In this document: one piece after another, positions 39,573 through 53,273 of the stretch
Layout: each line of letters opens with the position of its first letter
How positions within the stretch are numbered: position 1 is the stretch's first letter
Source of the DNA: Ophthalmolycus amberensis
Lineage: Eukaryota > Chordata > Actinopteri > Perciformes > Zoarcidae
Assembly (NCBI GenBank): GCA_024529925.1
Contig: JAFEUB010001554.1
Location: 55,001 to 119,000, forward strand
Reading direction: 5' to 3'
Length of the DNA: 64,000 bases
The notes under the pieces: model-generated
Told to the model about the DNA's origin: nothing
Seen by the model: the letters and a program-made list of their open reading frames with translations, nothing else
Database searches by the model: none
Translations under genes and position numbers: made by a program

Positions 39573-39596
39573 GTGTGCGTGCGTGTGTATGTGTGG
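39511..39596. repeat. (GT)n microsatellite with GC interruptions
   Basis: GT for about 57 bp, then GTGC and GTAT variants. Confidence 0.95.
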
Positions 39597-39982
39597 GAGA
39601 GTTGGGATGGGAATCAGGAAGCCTCAGCCATAATGTGAGCATAACGTTTAGTGCTCCATCTGAGAAAAGTCTCATTGTCAATTCCCCGTCTATTCCTCAC
39701 ACATGCACAAAGCTGTCTCTGACCTCTCAGACATTTTCACAGATTCTTTTCTTCAGTGGGGTTTTTTTTTAAGATGCCGTACAACTTTTACAATCCGTTC
39801 AAAATTCCAATCATGAATGATTGATCACATAACAGACAACCTCGAATCGTACTCCCATGATAGAGAAAAAACAAATGCGTTTAATGTCAATGGGCTGTTT
39901 CATGATCTTCTCTGGGAAATATATGGGCTGAGTATAGCTTTACAGCCTGTCTTTGATTTCATTAACTAGAACAAAAGGCAAC

Positions 39983-40013
<31 letters not shown>

Positions 40014-42587
40014 CACACATTGAGCATCATGCATTACTTTTTCTTAGCTTGTTGTACAGCTACTTTCCCAGGATTTCCTGTGCCAGACCCACAGGGCACG
40101 GAGCTTAAAGGCCTGTCCAAATGACACCCTGCTGGGCCGACAAGGCAGCTTCTCCCCCCCCAACCCACCTGGAGCAGAAGCCCCAATAAACCAGCCCCTT
40201 TTTTCTTGATGATCAAACCAATGCCCTGTGTGTTGGCGATCAGCTGCAGCTACTGAAGCCAAGCAGTTCCCTGCAAAAGCATGCGTCCCATACACCTATT
40301 CAATTTCCCCTCAAGTTTAAAAATGTCAACGCTGACGTTCCACTTGTGCTGCAATTGTCTGTGTCGGTATATGAAGACGTCATTAAGCAGCGGCAGAGAT
40401 TCTGTGTTCTTTCTCTGGTTTCAGTGATGCTGTCAAAACAGGATGTCTATTAATGAACTGATTAGGATATTTATTATTATAGGCTGTGCTTCATATACTC
40501 TTTGCTGTGACAGGAAGGCAGGATTTTATGAAGGGAGGTGGCACATGTACACACACATGAATACAAATCACATTCATATTGTAGGCTGTTTTAATTGATA
40601 CTGTCTACAGTTTTTTGATTTAGATTTAGTAGTATTCGAGAGAATAATGCCAAAATATAACATTGAAAATGCTGTTAAATGTTTTAATCTAAATATAATT
40701 TAGCTTTGGAGAAATAATTCAGTGAAACACGTCAGCAGTCTTACCTCCTGTCATGTCCTGTGTCTCCACCGACGCACCACCCTCACACAGCTCAGGCTTA
40801 ACCACCCTCTAGTGACCGGAAACTAACATTACAATCACACCACAGCAGTCTCCAGTTATTAGGGAGCAGCTTTGGCTTCAGCTCGCGCTGCTATTTCTAC
40901 ACATATATGCGCTCTTGCTAGACAAATATATCATGATCTATTCATCCGCCGGGGCCGGGCTATTCCAAGCCTGAGAAATGACAGAGAAATGCAGGAAGTC
41001 GTTGGAACATAAACAAGGCGCAATGGAGGAAGCGAGGGTCAAGGCGGTGCTTCCTGTTCCCTGTGGGAGGAAACCACCTCTGTGTGCCTGAAAGCAGACA
41101 CTGGGCAGCAGTGACACAGTGGAACTAAAACTCCAATTACTATTATTATTACCAAGCTTTTTGTTCTGCATAGTTCCTTCATCCTAATTCTATACACTTT
41201 AAGCTTTTTTTTCTCCCAAAAAGTTGCATTTTGTACACTCTCAAATAAAGCTCAATTTCACAGTTGAACTTCTGTTTTTGAATGAGCAAACAAAAGTATT
41301 CTATATAACTTTTATCATTATTTGGACGTGTTGCTATTATTTCCTGTTTTATGTTTTGTATCAGATGCACAATGAATTATTGTTTTGCTTACATTTAGTC
41401 CATAACATGTCACAAAAGTAGTGAGAAATCCCAGTTTCCCAGTGCGTAATCTTATGTTAAGTGACCAAAATGATAATTGATGATGCTTATGATGATAATT
41501 ATTGTAATCTAAAACACGTGAATAGTTGAAGCTGTAACTTCAGCGTTATTCACATCATACTGTATACTGTACGTTACTCTAAAGAGATAAATGATCAACC
41601 TCTAGTGGAATAACAATGAATGTGTGAGATGTGATTATTTAAAAAAACTGACTTTTTGGGAGATTTGGGATTTGTGTCCACCTGCAATCATCATGCTGCA
41701 GCCAGCTTTGATTTCCTGTTGGGATGATTTTTTTCAGTGTTTAATTATTTCTACAAATGAATGCAACCTCTAAAACCTGTTCAAAGTCATTTGGGGGGTT
41801 ATGAAAACCTCCATTGTCAGATGTCCAGTCTGGATTACATTCATTTTTCCGGCCAGACAAAAACGGCAGCATCTGGCCAACATTATTGCAGCATATCATA
41901 ATGAATTCATAATCTGGTATTATTGAAGCATTTGGTATTATTTTCAAACTCAATCACAGTAATAGGGGGTATAATGATTTCAAAGGGTTTACGTTTACAG
42001 GATGTAACCTGTCTGTTTCCCGTTCTCACACACTGACAAATTACCTTCAAAACTAAAAAAAAGTATCGTGCTACTCTGAATAACCTCTTTCAAAATGTGC
42101 TCACTCAGTTTGTCTCTTTCACTCTGCTTTTCCTTTGCAGGCGGTCCAGCGCTGCAGCCCACACGACGCTTTTGGACCACAATGCTCGCTATAGATTCCA
42201 CTCAAATGTCTTATCGGCACTTCAGAGAAGACGCATGTGTATCGTGATTTAAGGGAAGACATATGGTATCCGTGAGAATTATCTCAACCGGCTGAGTGTG
42301 TACAGCAAGAGCATCTGTATCTTAATAGTCTATGAGCAGTGGTGAAGGGAGAATGTGAAAGCTCTGAGGGATTTGGGAGAAAGGATACGATTGCATTTAT
42401 GTCCCATCAAGCAGCTTGCTGGATCCAGGGGAATGCCTAATATATATATATCTGTATTTGGTCGCCAGCTTACATCTGTCTGCTTATGGATTTATGACTT
42501 CAAAACTATTTGGAGGGGGGGGAAAAAAAGGCGGCTCTCGACAGAGCCAGTGACTAATAACTAAAGCCGACAGGGATGGCAGGCAAA

Positions 42588-42599
42588 CACACACACACA

Positions 42600-42632
<33 letters not shown>
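42588..42632. repeat. (CA)n microsatellite
   Basis: A CA run with one GA interruption. Confidence 0.9.
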
Positions 42633-42635
<3 letters not shown>

Positions 42636-43359
42636 CAGACGTAACGACAAGGCTCGGCGACAAGGAACAAAGGAGTCGAAATCTGACACATTCTCTCTGA
42701 CAGTAGGATAAAACTCACTCACCCCTCCAGCCATGTTCACACACACACACATGAACAAGATTTACTTCTTCTTCTTTTTTTTGTCACGCAGTTTCCCTCA
42801 CAAACATCATGTTTTCACACGTAAAAAAAAAACAAGTCATGTCCACACTTTTAAACCTTTCAAATCTTCACATTAAGTGTGTTTATTCTGGTTTTATTTA
42901 ATCGCCCGTATACGAGGAGGCTCGGATGGCAAACATTTGTAGAGCCGCTGTTGGATCCAGAGACTGCGAGGGATATGTGAAAGGGTGAAGACAGTGAGAA
43001 CATTTTGGCTGCAGTTACTGAGCCCAGAAAAATGTAACACTTGTTATATTTCTGTTGGGTTTGTAAAATAGCCTTTTTTGAAATAGCTAAATAGCAAATA
43101 TGTAATGCAGTATATTAAAAAATAACTGGATATTTCAATGTATTGACATTGTACATTGTACACAAATGTGTATTGAGTTTTAGTTGCCAATTACTTATGT
43201 TGCATTTTGTCGTACTGAGAGGATTTGAAAGGATTCTTTGAAAATCAGATTTGATTCTGGATCCAGATTTGATAAAGTGCTTATGAACTCCACGTCGACT
43301 CAGACATTCTCTGCAGGATCGCGCAAAACAAAACTAAAGCAAAAGTAGACATGGCAGGT

Positions 43360-43690
43360 TTCAACTTTAAAGCAGCATTGATCTATTTTTGTCCACTTGG
43401 GGGCAGCAGAACAAGCTGCTACCACAACATCGACATATCGCCGTATTAAGCCAACACCAAGTGGACATGGAGAACTATACAAGCATTCCTTTTGAGTCCA
43501 CCCGACAATGTACGTAAGCCACGATACGCAATCCTTCTAGAGCTGTTTTGCTCTCCACCAGCTCCCGTGTGCTGTATCCCGCTCTTTAGCAGCTAAATGC
43601 TAGCTAGCCGCTAACTTCATCTGTCTGCCATTTGGTGTGAGGCAGGTACACCAAGTTTATCAGCGCCTTCTTACTGCCTGCTGCTGAGTC
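43360..43690. repeat. Probable interspersed repeat
   Basis: TTTTGTCCACTTGGGGGCAG, TGTTTTGCTCTCCACCA and GCTAAATGCTAGCTAGCCGC resemble segments of a repeat family common in percomorph genomes. No terminal structure was resolved, so the limits are approximate. Confidence 0.35.
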
Positions 43691-44779
43691 TGAAACAAGT
43701 GTCCATGAGGGCCGTGAATAACAAACAGCAACGCTCCATCTTTCACATGACACATCAGTCATTTAACCCGTTGTTGACACAGAAATATGGAGTAGTGCAA
43801 ATTCGGTCAGCATCACAGTCCACATGGTCCACAGTAACCCATGTAGCAGAGTCCAGTTGGACTGACTTGGTCCACATTCAAACACACACCTCGTGCACAC
43901 TACACGGCTTGCGGGCCGCATTGGTTTCCCGACATCGAGCGAATGTGGTGGCGCACAACAATTGTGAATTTGCGATTTTGAAAATATGTAAAAAGATGGA
44001 GACAGATGAGAGAGTCGGTGCGATGAGATAATGAGAGACAGAGAGAGAATGAGAGGGAGAAATGGAGGGAGGTGGAAAGGTGAAGAAGATGTGGATGGGT
44101 GGTGGGGGAGGCAGATTGTGTGTGAGAGAGGCGTTTAATCCCCAGAAGCATCCTGACGGCATCTGCTCTGTACAGATGGGGACGGAGGGATGCTGAAACA
44201 CACACACACACACACACACATGTCCACACACGCCCACTGTGTCACAGTGAAAAAAAGCACTGTTGAATGTTGGAACCCTTTTTCTAACACCCTTGAGGAT
44301 CCCGCTAAACATAAGGTAAGGGAGCTTGGTTGAGTTCCATTATTTCCCACTGCTATGAAGGCCACCGGAGCTCTGTCATCAGCTGATTGATGAACACAAT
44401 GCTCCTTCTTTCTCTCTCTCTCTCTCAATATGTTATGGAGATATAAAAAAAAAATAAAGATTTTGCTTTCTATTTCATGCTGCAGCACAGGAGTTTGAAT
44501 CCCTGGATTGTCTGGGGGAGTGAATGTGTTACGTCTGGTTCATTCTTTCCTGTGTGGCTACACGTATGCAAGCTCCACGTGAACTCACTTCATCACGATC
44601 ATATTCCGTACAACTGAGGTTTGTTTCCAGCTGGTTTCAGCAGCTCTCCAGTTCTTCATTGAGACATGGGCATGAGTCCAAAATTTGACCCATGACCCTC
44701 ATTTTTAGGCCAACAATGCCATCCTGACTACTTTTGCTTTTCACGCTTAACATTCTCACCTCCTACTGCAGCTTGGGTT

Positions 44780-45070
44780 GCAATGCTGACTGAGCGAGGC
44801 ATCCCAGCTGTGAGATACTTCAATTTGGCAAAACAGGCTCCATGTGCATGCTGGTGTTCTTGAAGAAAGAAACTTTATCCAAGACCTCCGGCAGTATATT
44901 GGGACTATATGGCACTCGGCTTTTCCAAGCACCAAACAAATGAATTCGACAAACTCAACAGCCACGTCTCTTTCCAAGAAAGCATGACCAAGTTGCTCAA
45001 GATGATCCACAGACCTCGTTGTGAGTACTTTCATGTCGGAACTATTTTATGTCAAGTTTGTCTGTTAGAT
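44780..45070. repeat. Probable interspersed repeat
   Basis: AAGATGATCCACAGACCTCG followed by TTTCATGTCGGAACTATTTT matches a repeat segment I recall from several fish genomes. The minus-strand open frame across it (44756-45034) is not recognised and is probably incidental. Confidence 0.3.
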
Positions 45071-48000
45071 GCTCCACATAGTACGGCCAGTGCCTCGCTG
45101 TCACGGCCCGTAATCCCATCAACCAGCAATCAGCAGCATCATGTCTGTCAGCTAAAAGTCAACTTAAATAAACTGGTCAATTGCACGGTGGCATGGTGTC
45201 TGCAACCAGTGTGACACGGTGTGAAAGACTGTGTGTGACTTCTCCCTCTTAGAGGCAGCGATGTGGGGCAGCGGGAGAAGATACTTCTAAAGCTCCTGCT
45301 AGATGTGCAAGTTATTGGAAAGATCTCAGCTCAGCGCTTGCGAGCTCCACTGACTCCATTGTCTGGTCTGCCTCGTCTGTGCAGGAGTTTGGCGCCGGGC
45401 GTTTGCAGCCAAGTTGGAAACAACATGAACAATTGTAACATTTTAGAAAAACAAAAACATCACAAAATAGAATGTGAGAACAAGCGACCGTGCAATTCAT
45501 CCTGTTTGCGGTTTATGCCTCCATCTTACGCGTTTGACCATTTTTAACCCCGTAGCTGTTTTTCTTGTGCTTTTGGCGCCGTCACCTTGTTAATCTATCG
45601 TCGCTTGTTCCGTTTTAAAGGTGGAGGATTTATTGTCAGCTGAGACGCGGAGGTGAGGTCACGGCGTATCGGAGTGGTGCGGACTGCGGCGACAATGGCC
45701 ATTGTTCCCGGGGACCAAAGGGAAGTGTCTGCATGGGACTTCCTGCTGCAGATAGCCAATAGCTTACATGTTTGCAATTTGACACACCAGTCATATCTAC
45801 AGGAACAGTACTCTGTGGTATTGACTTGGTGTTTCGCAGCTCAAAAGGCACGTTTTTAAATACAACCATGGTCTGTACAGCATTGCGAAGACTACATGTG
45901 AAGGAGGTCAATATGCATGTCTGCAAACTTGTCTTCTGACCGAATCACAGGCAAGTGCAACATACATACACAAAAGAAGGGTGATGTGATTGTGATCAGG
46001 TCCATCAGGAAAAACACCTGCAGAATGGCATCGCTCTACAGCACAAAAAAGAAGAAGAAAAAAAGCCACTTAACTGCAACAATATCACAGTGTTTGATGT
46101 GTGCCTATTTATTTCCCAGTATCTACCCCTGTTCAATTATAGGCACGATCAATTTTGATAATGCAAGGGAGCAGCGGCATCTGGCAGAAAGATAACCATC
46201 TTGATTATTCCTTCTCATGGAGAATTTTCTCTTTCTTCTATGCTGTACTTTCTTTGCCTTTCCGAGGTAATGGTAACAATTTTCTCCTTTCAGTCTCACT
46301 CGAGGCCTCTTTCTCTCACACACTGGTGAAATGTGGCGCCGTTGTTGTTTTGTTTTTTCCCCCCCTCCGTCTTTTGCTGCGACGCTGAAAGCCTTTTGAC
46401 CTACAAAGTAGGGTTTTGTGGATAGATTGATGCTTTCACACAGTGACATTAGCTGAATCGCCGGTGTTTCGGAGGCCCGCGGTGCCACTCTGGAACAAAT
46501 GCCCTGGAATTTTCCCAAATAATCCCCCTGTGTGCCTGCCTGTGTGCGGTAAAGCGTTGATCGCCGGGGGGAAATGGAAAGCATCCATCTATAATATTTG
46601 TCTGTTTGTCAGTCGGTCTGCCTACCTTTTTACTAATCGTTGTCTTTCTCGAAGGGGGAGGGATGGAGGTGCGGTAACCTTTGATGTGAAAGGAGATATA
46701 GATGAATAAAGGGTGCGGAGAGGGGCCGGGGCAGGAGACGCGGGGACTTTGTGATGACAGCTATGGTATTAACACTTGGTGACACTGGTGCAACATGGCA
46801 TTATACCTTGACAGCGAGGTGAGGGAGGCAGAGAGAGAGAGAAAGGATGAAAGAAGAGAGGAGAGAAAGAACACTTCCGTGTGTCTCGTGAGAACGAGAT
46901 GTCATCCATGCAATGTTTAAGCCTGCATTAGTCGAGATTGGGATGTAGAAATATGCCCGTTACTGTAATTGCCATGGTGTCTCAGCGAAGAGGAGGATAA
47001 CATCTCCAACAAATGAGACAACAGATTTAAGTTGCTCGACAAAGCACAGTCCCAGTGAAGAAGCGCTGCACTACCGTTGATTTGGAGTCCGATTTCTGAC
47101 ACCTGGTAAACAGGGCGGCCAGCTTGTCAATACATGTTGGAGTGAGACAGTAGCGTTACTATCATTTTGACATGGTCATGGTCAGGGTCGTCCTGAAAAG
47201 GGATTATATTGACAATATCTGTGAACCTCTGCAGGAAAAGAGGGAGTTAAAATCAATCTCGAAATGGTCCTAAATGTGCGTGTGTGTGTGTGTGTAAACC
47301 TGAAATACGCATATCCACACCGATCTGTGCGTAGTTTTGGATACTCATGAAGGCGTGTTCCAAACTGCACACATACAAATCAAATGTAGACAATAATGCA
47401 TCACAGGTTACATTTTTTTGCGTGGAGTTTTGTGACTTTTTCCACGGTCTCCAGCTCCTTACAGATCCACAAATGCATGCTGGGATGTCTGGGCTTTCGA
47501 TGAAATCATGTGCGATTTCTATTTTCGAAATAGACAGAATAGCTTGTCACCCCTCGATTAGAACGCATACAATTACCAAATACACTCTATATACAGTAGC
47601 CTTATATGGTAAAACACAAGTTATGGCATGTGAGTCATGTTCTGCCTTTCTTTCTAGTGGTTTATCATCATTGTTGTTGGCTTCTCAAACCACGGGGAGA
47701 AACTCACAGCTGAAAGTTCTGAACATTCCTAGTACGTTCTTTGTTTTTTTAAAGGGGATTCTGGGAAATGTAGGAAGAAGCTGACTGAGCGAATTAAAAT
47801 GTCCGCCGGTGTGAGAATAGAGCTGCGCCTTACCCGAGTAATCTTGTCTTTGCGTACACATACGAGTCATTGTCAAGCCTCGCAAGCAGTGGGTCACAGC
47901 TGAGGGGAGTTCAGAGGGTCCAAGACCAGCACCGCCAACCTCCCCCCCACTCTGCTCGAACACACACACACACACACACACACACACAGCCTTGTCAAAG

Positions 48001-48112
48001 GACCCTTTGTGCACCGTTGTTTTTTCAGGGGAAATACTCTCTTTATTCCTCTGTGGGGAATATAAAGCAGCGATCACCTAATCACACATACTGAGAAACC
48101 CAGTCAGGCCCA

Positions 48113-48113
<1 letters not shown>

Positions 48114-48168
<55 letters not shown>
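48114..48168. repeat. (CA)n microsatellite
   Basis: A pure CA run of 55 bp. Confidence 0.95.
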
Positions 48169-48171
<3 letters not shown>

Positions 48172-48280
48172 TTATAAAAACACATGCTCAAACACATGCA
48201 GAAACACATACACCCTGCACACACACGTTTGTATTGACACATGTAAATGACCACAGGTTAACAGGCTAACACACACACAC

Positions 48281-48365
48281 AATCACACACACACACACAC
48301 ACACAATCACACACACACACACACACACAATCACACACACACACACACACACAATCACACACAAT
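48281..48365. repeat. Higher-order repeat, 24-bp unit AATC(AC)10
   Basis: AATC recurs at 48281, 48305, 48329 and 48353, exactly 24 bp apart, with pure AC between. Confidence 0.9.
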
Positions 48366-49044
48366 GGGTCATTTATGTCCCTCTCTGCACCCCACATTCA
48401 TACTTGGCAGGCGGGTGAAGGCTCTGTTGTTTCAGTGACCTGGAGGAGAAGTTATGTGCTCTTAATTTATACATCAGGAAACACACCTCTCTCTCTCTCT
48501 TTCTCTCTCTCTCGCTCATACACACACACAAACAGAGGAATGTTCTAAGTCAGAGCTGTCTTTAATATGCAGGCTTGATATTAAAATAGAAAAAAAACCT
48601 GATTTGTGGAAAAACAACTGAGAATAAACCTCCACCCTTATTTGGAGGTGGTAGAGGGAGAAAAGAGAGCGAGGAGTAAAGCAAAGCAGAAACCTTCAGC
48701 TGCCCCCGGGGCAGAGTGTAACATTGATGATGGTTGCGAGACCTCAACTGTGGACACGGACACACACGCAGTGGTGTGGCAGCGGCATATATACGTTCAG
48801 GACAAACCCTTTCAGAACCAGGACAGAAGACATGCTGCTGAAAATTAAAAATCCTCTAATACAAGAGTGTGTGTTTATGTGCATGTGTGTGTGTGTGTGG
48901 TACCCACTGAGCGCTGTGCTCTCCCATGGGAATGCGAGCCCAGCTGAGAGTAAATGGCAATTACTGTGTTTAACTACTTTTATCTGCGCTCAGAGGCAAC
49001 CATACATCGCCGATTCCACAGAACATCATTAAAGGACACTTACA

Positions 49045-49131
49045 CACACACACAGAGCCACACAAACACACACACACACACACAGAGCCACACAAACACA
49101 AACACACATACACACACACACACACACACAG
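49045..49131. repeat. Imperfect CA array with CAGAGCCACACAAACA motif
   Basis: The word CAGAGCCAC recurs three times within CA-rich DNA. Confidence 0.85.
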
Positions 49132-49293
49132 AGCCACGTCTGGTGGGTTATCCATGCCTGTCACATCGTCACTTACTCAATTTGGAGTGATACAAATACC
49201 GGCAGACATATTTCAATAATCTGCTGGAGCAAATTATGATATCTGATTAGCAAATGATGGAAAAGGGTGTCACACACACACAGCAGTCGATCC

Positions 49294-49295
<2 letters not shown>

Positions 49296-49330
<35 letters not shown>
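49296..49330. repeat. (CA)n microsatellite
   Basis: A pure CA run of about 35 bp. Confidence 0.9.
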
Positions 49331-50119
49331 TTGCACAGTTCTTTGTTAATGCAGGACTTGCAGTTGATGGATAGACCCATCAGTTAAGTGTTATGATGTG
49401 GATGATTTGTGAGGCCTGTACAGTTAAAGTGGAAGTCAGTACGGGACAATCAGACAGTGTTACAGTCAACCTAAGACTTTGGTTTTAACCAACATCCTGA
49501 AGGACATTTGGACTACATCCAGACATAAGGCCACGTTGTATAGGTCAGCAAAAACCTACAACACACAGACAAAAGCATTTCATGAAATATGAAAACATAT
49601 AGTAATAGGAGAAAACTAAACGATGGAGAGAGAAAGAGCAACGAGGGGAAATGAGGTCGTCACTGATGTCAAGAGTAGTATGTAAAATGCATTGATGGAT
49701 TTTGCAGCCAGGTCTCTATATTCCTATGAATAACCCATATTCAGTGCATCGACAAATCATTCTAATCAAAGCAATACCCCTTTGCAATGAGTAGAAGAAT
49801 GACAATAAACTACTTCAAGGAATAGGACTCAACAATCAATTAAAAATCCTAAAAGTACACATGTAACTGCACTGTTTGCGACTGTAGAAGCCACAACGGG
49901 ATATGTATGTTGTTCTTTCTTTTGCAATAATGCCTTGATTTAATGCCATTTGCGTTTAAAACTTGTAGAGCAGCTTGGATTTGACTTTCGAGAAGAAACA
50001 AATATAAAGAAGGGAACACCGAATAAACACAGAAGAGAAAGGTACCTTCTCTCCACCTTAATGTGAGTTGGCATTTGACAGGGATGTGTCAGACTTGTGT
50101 GAGTAATGAGAGAGAATGA

Positions 50120-50122
<3 letters not shown>

Positions 50123-50155
<33 letters not shown>

Positions 50156-50156
50156 T

Positions 50157-50182
<26 letters not shown>
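50123..50182. repeat. (TG)n then (GA)n
   Basis: A TG run of about 30 bp, ATTA, then a GA run of about 25 bp. A short (ACAG)n follows near 50245. Confidence 0.9.
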
Positions 50183-50187
<5 letters not shown>

Positions 50188-50473
50188 GAATCAGAGAGAG
50201 AGAACCTCACTCTAGCTGCTGTGGTGGTATGTGCTGTTGCTCTGCAGACAGACAGACAGACAGACAGTTGTTCATTGGCCAGTTGGCCGCCATGGTCGCT
50301 GGGCTGGCACAACGAGGTGGTCAGCATGAAACGGGTGGCACTGCTTGTGCGTGTTAGAGAGTGTGTGTGTGTGTGTGTGTGTGTGACTCACTCCCACCTG
50401 CAGGGAGACAGAGCATTGCCAGCCGCCAGGCCTGGAGAACATTACTCACCGTCAGGACCGACGTCTCCTTTTG

Positions 50474-50475
<2 letters not shown>

Positions 50476-50512
<37 letters not shown>
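50476..50512. repeat. (CA)n microsatellite
   Basis: A pure CA run of about 36 bp. Confidence 0.9.
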
Positions 50513-50513
<1 letters not shown>

Positions 50514-51917
50514 GAATATTCAGCACACCACTGAATAATAAGTAGGTGTCCTGCATTCCGAGACAAAATGTGCCCACCTGCGAATAAAGTACATGCTTCA
50601 CCCACAGGGACTGAAAGCGAAAGCACGGAGAAGTTTTAATACTAACCGTGCTTTGTTTATCTAAAAATAAAATCATTTCCATTTCAATTTTCAGACATTG
50701 TTAGAATGATCATGAACAAACAGCGTTGGCAAGAAGATTGGCAGCCTCCACTCTGCATCTTATGTTGTGAGTCATCTCGTCTAATTTTATTTGAAAAATC
50801 TGCTCGGTCGCTTTATGGCACGAAAAAAAAGAAGAAGGCATTAATCTTGAGCAAGTATGAGACTGTATGAAAACGATCAGGGCGGGGAGGAGGGGCGGAA
50901 AATGATGTTACACTTTTTAAAGAGCCTTTACTTTGGATCCTTGACTCAGAGAAAAATTGCATCACCCTTTCCACAAAGGTGCAGAAAGAAAAACATATGC
51001 TGTGCTTTTAATATGTTAAAGGTATATCATTTTCACATCGACATAGATATCAGCAATTTCCCCAAATAATGTCAAACATAACAAAAGGATGCATCCTATC
51101 TACTGTATATTTTAGCCACTCTTTATTTTACTCCTCTTCCCTTCAGCAAAGAATGAATAAATAAAAAATCTCTCTGTTTCCTACACCCTCTAATAATTTG
51201 CATACAGTCCCTAAAATGTGCTAACTGACCTTCTAGGGTTTGGAAGAGGTAAAAGGTGAAGAAAACAAACACTTTTTCACCATCATCCTTTAATTACAAA
51301 GACAAAAACCATGATCCAAATATATATAATAAATGTGCATGTCACATCTTTAACTCCTTTGCTTTACTGCGCTCAACCACAAAAACCAGAAAAATGATGT
51401 CAAATAAAATCAGATGCAATTAGTACAGACTGAGGTGAATACCGAAGCAGCAAAATGGCAGATTTTTCTCGCCCTCGGTACAAAATGAGACTTCAAGTGC
51501 CGCGTGACAGCGGAGCGTCTCCATTACAACACTGACGAGAAATAAAACAGCTTTTACCACAAAGCAAATCGGGCTTTGGCTCTGAAGCCGCGTGAGTGAC
51601 ACTGATCTCTCTGTGCATGTGTGTACGCCTGATCTTCATCCGTCCATCTATCCATCCATCCATCCATTTACTCTAAGCTCTTAAGCAGCGCTGCTGTTAA
51701 AAAGTCCCCTCAAACTCTAAGCCAAGAGCGATAACATGAGCGGCAGAGGGATAACGTTGATGTAGAGTCAGACACACACAACTGACACCCAGTGTTACTC
51801 TCGTGTTAACAAAACCCATCACGGTCTGTCTGTCCGTCTGAAGGCGCGCGCTAATCTACTCTTAATCACAAGCTCTTATTTACAAAAAAAAAATACATTT
51901 TCCATTAATGCAGCTGA

Positions 51918-52141
51918 GGGGGGGGGGGGGGGGAGGAGGGGGAGGAAGAGGATGATGGTGATGGCGGTGATGGTGGTGATGATTTTGTGATTAAATGATG
52001 CCAGCGTTGTGTTGGTGGATTAGGACGGGCGTGGAAATAGATTAGTTCTGCAGTGGTTTTTCATCATGATTGGCAGGCCTCCAAAAACTCCCTCTCCTCT
52101 TTTTCTCTCTTTCTATCTCCCTGCCCCCCCCCCCCCCCCCC
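51918..52141. repeat. Poly-G (16) and poly-C (18) tracts on the same strand
   Basis: G16 at 51918-51933 and C18 at 52124-52141, 190 bp apart, able in principle to pair. GGAGGAGG and GATGGTGATGG repeats follow the first. Confidence 0.9.
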
Positions 52142-53242
52142 ACACCCCCACCCACCCACCCTATTCCTAAAGCAGAGCTTGGTTGAGCTCTATGGTTTGT
52201 AGGCTGCTAGCACCACCTGCTGATGAAGAAAGACCTGACTCCCCTTTGATTTCAGTTGAACAGTTTCAGTTCAACTTTCAGTTGTGCAGCGTAGGAGACG
52301 GCTTGACCCCAAAAAGGTTCCTCTGGCAAAGTAAAGGAAGGAGGAAGGAGGGGGAGACACAACACGCGCACACGCAGCCTGCGAGGGAGTCGATGAATTG
52401 TGTGAGGAGAATTAAAATGATGCCATCACAACACTAAATGAGGGAAATGTCTTTTGTAAGATTCCTCGAGTTGACTTCCAGAGACTTGGAGCTGATCAGG
52501 CAACCCTGTCTCCTAAACACTACATTCATATACAAGTAAGTTGCTTCCCCATTGCTCCAGTTGCTGCCTGGATGTTCACCCGCAACTCTTTTCCTGTTGT
52601 TGTGCCATACAGAGGTCGATGGGACGTGGTTGGGCTCGGTTGGTCGGTGTTCAAAATGCAGCAAAACACTTCAAGTCACTGTTGCCTTTTTCAGTTTTTC
52701 ATGTTGAATCTTAAAAGAATATGAATCAAGTTTGCTGCAAGTGGATATTATATTGCAAGAGTGGATATAATATGATGAACAATTGTGCAATCTTGTCAGT
52801 GAATGTTTTGCAGACACGTTGAGTGAGAACATTTTGCAGAGGATGCTTATGAAAAAACATGTCCTCATTCATTTCTAGGACACAGGGTTGGTTTTGGAGG
52901 CTAGTGGTGGCCCAACACCTTCCTGAGACACTTTTTCTTTTGATTCCTCTCCCTTTGTATTTACATACATGGTACCGTGGATCCCTGGGTTTTCCTGGTC
53001 TTATGCCTGCGTGTTCCTTGTGAGTTGTTTCCAGACTCGACTTGAGTTTCTGAGTGACAAACTTTCTGGACACGTGTTGATTTCTTGCGCTGAAATGCAG
53101 CGTGCGTATGCGTGAGTGTATTCAGTAAACGTGTGAAGTTCTGGAAAGAGAGACTGACCACTCCTCTGCCCTTCAGCATCAGCGGCTATCGCTCCCCTCT
53201 CTGCCTCCTCATTAGGGATTCTGATAGAAACAGAACACGTAG

Positions 53243-53273
<31 letters not shown>

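Larger units (their letters stand above)
32575..43350. other. Gene-free stretch
   Basis: Contains a non-repetitive island at 32.74-33.01 kb, a GC-richer block at 34.35-34.90 kb and the transposase fossil at 36.8 kb. The AT-rich plain from about 38.3 to 42.0 kb shows nothing notable beyond the arrays listed. Confidence 0.5.

Noticed and set aside
44480..44515. GTTTGAATCCCTGGATT as a tRNA T-arm
   Set aside because: No acceptor stem, D-arm or A/B box spacing could be fitted around it.
44756..45034. 92-codon minus-strand frame as a gene
   Set aside because: Overlaps a segment recalled as a fish interspersed repeat, and the peptide has no known family.
47347..47784. 145-codon plus-strand frame
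   Set aside because: Covers sequence with GCATGCTGGGATGTCT and GATTCTGGGAAATGTAGG words typical of interspersed repeats. No domain was recognised.
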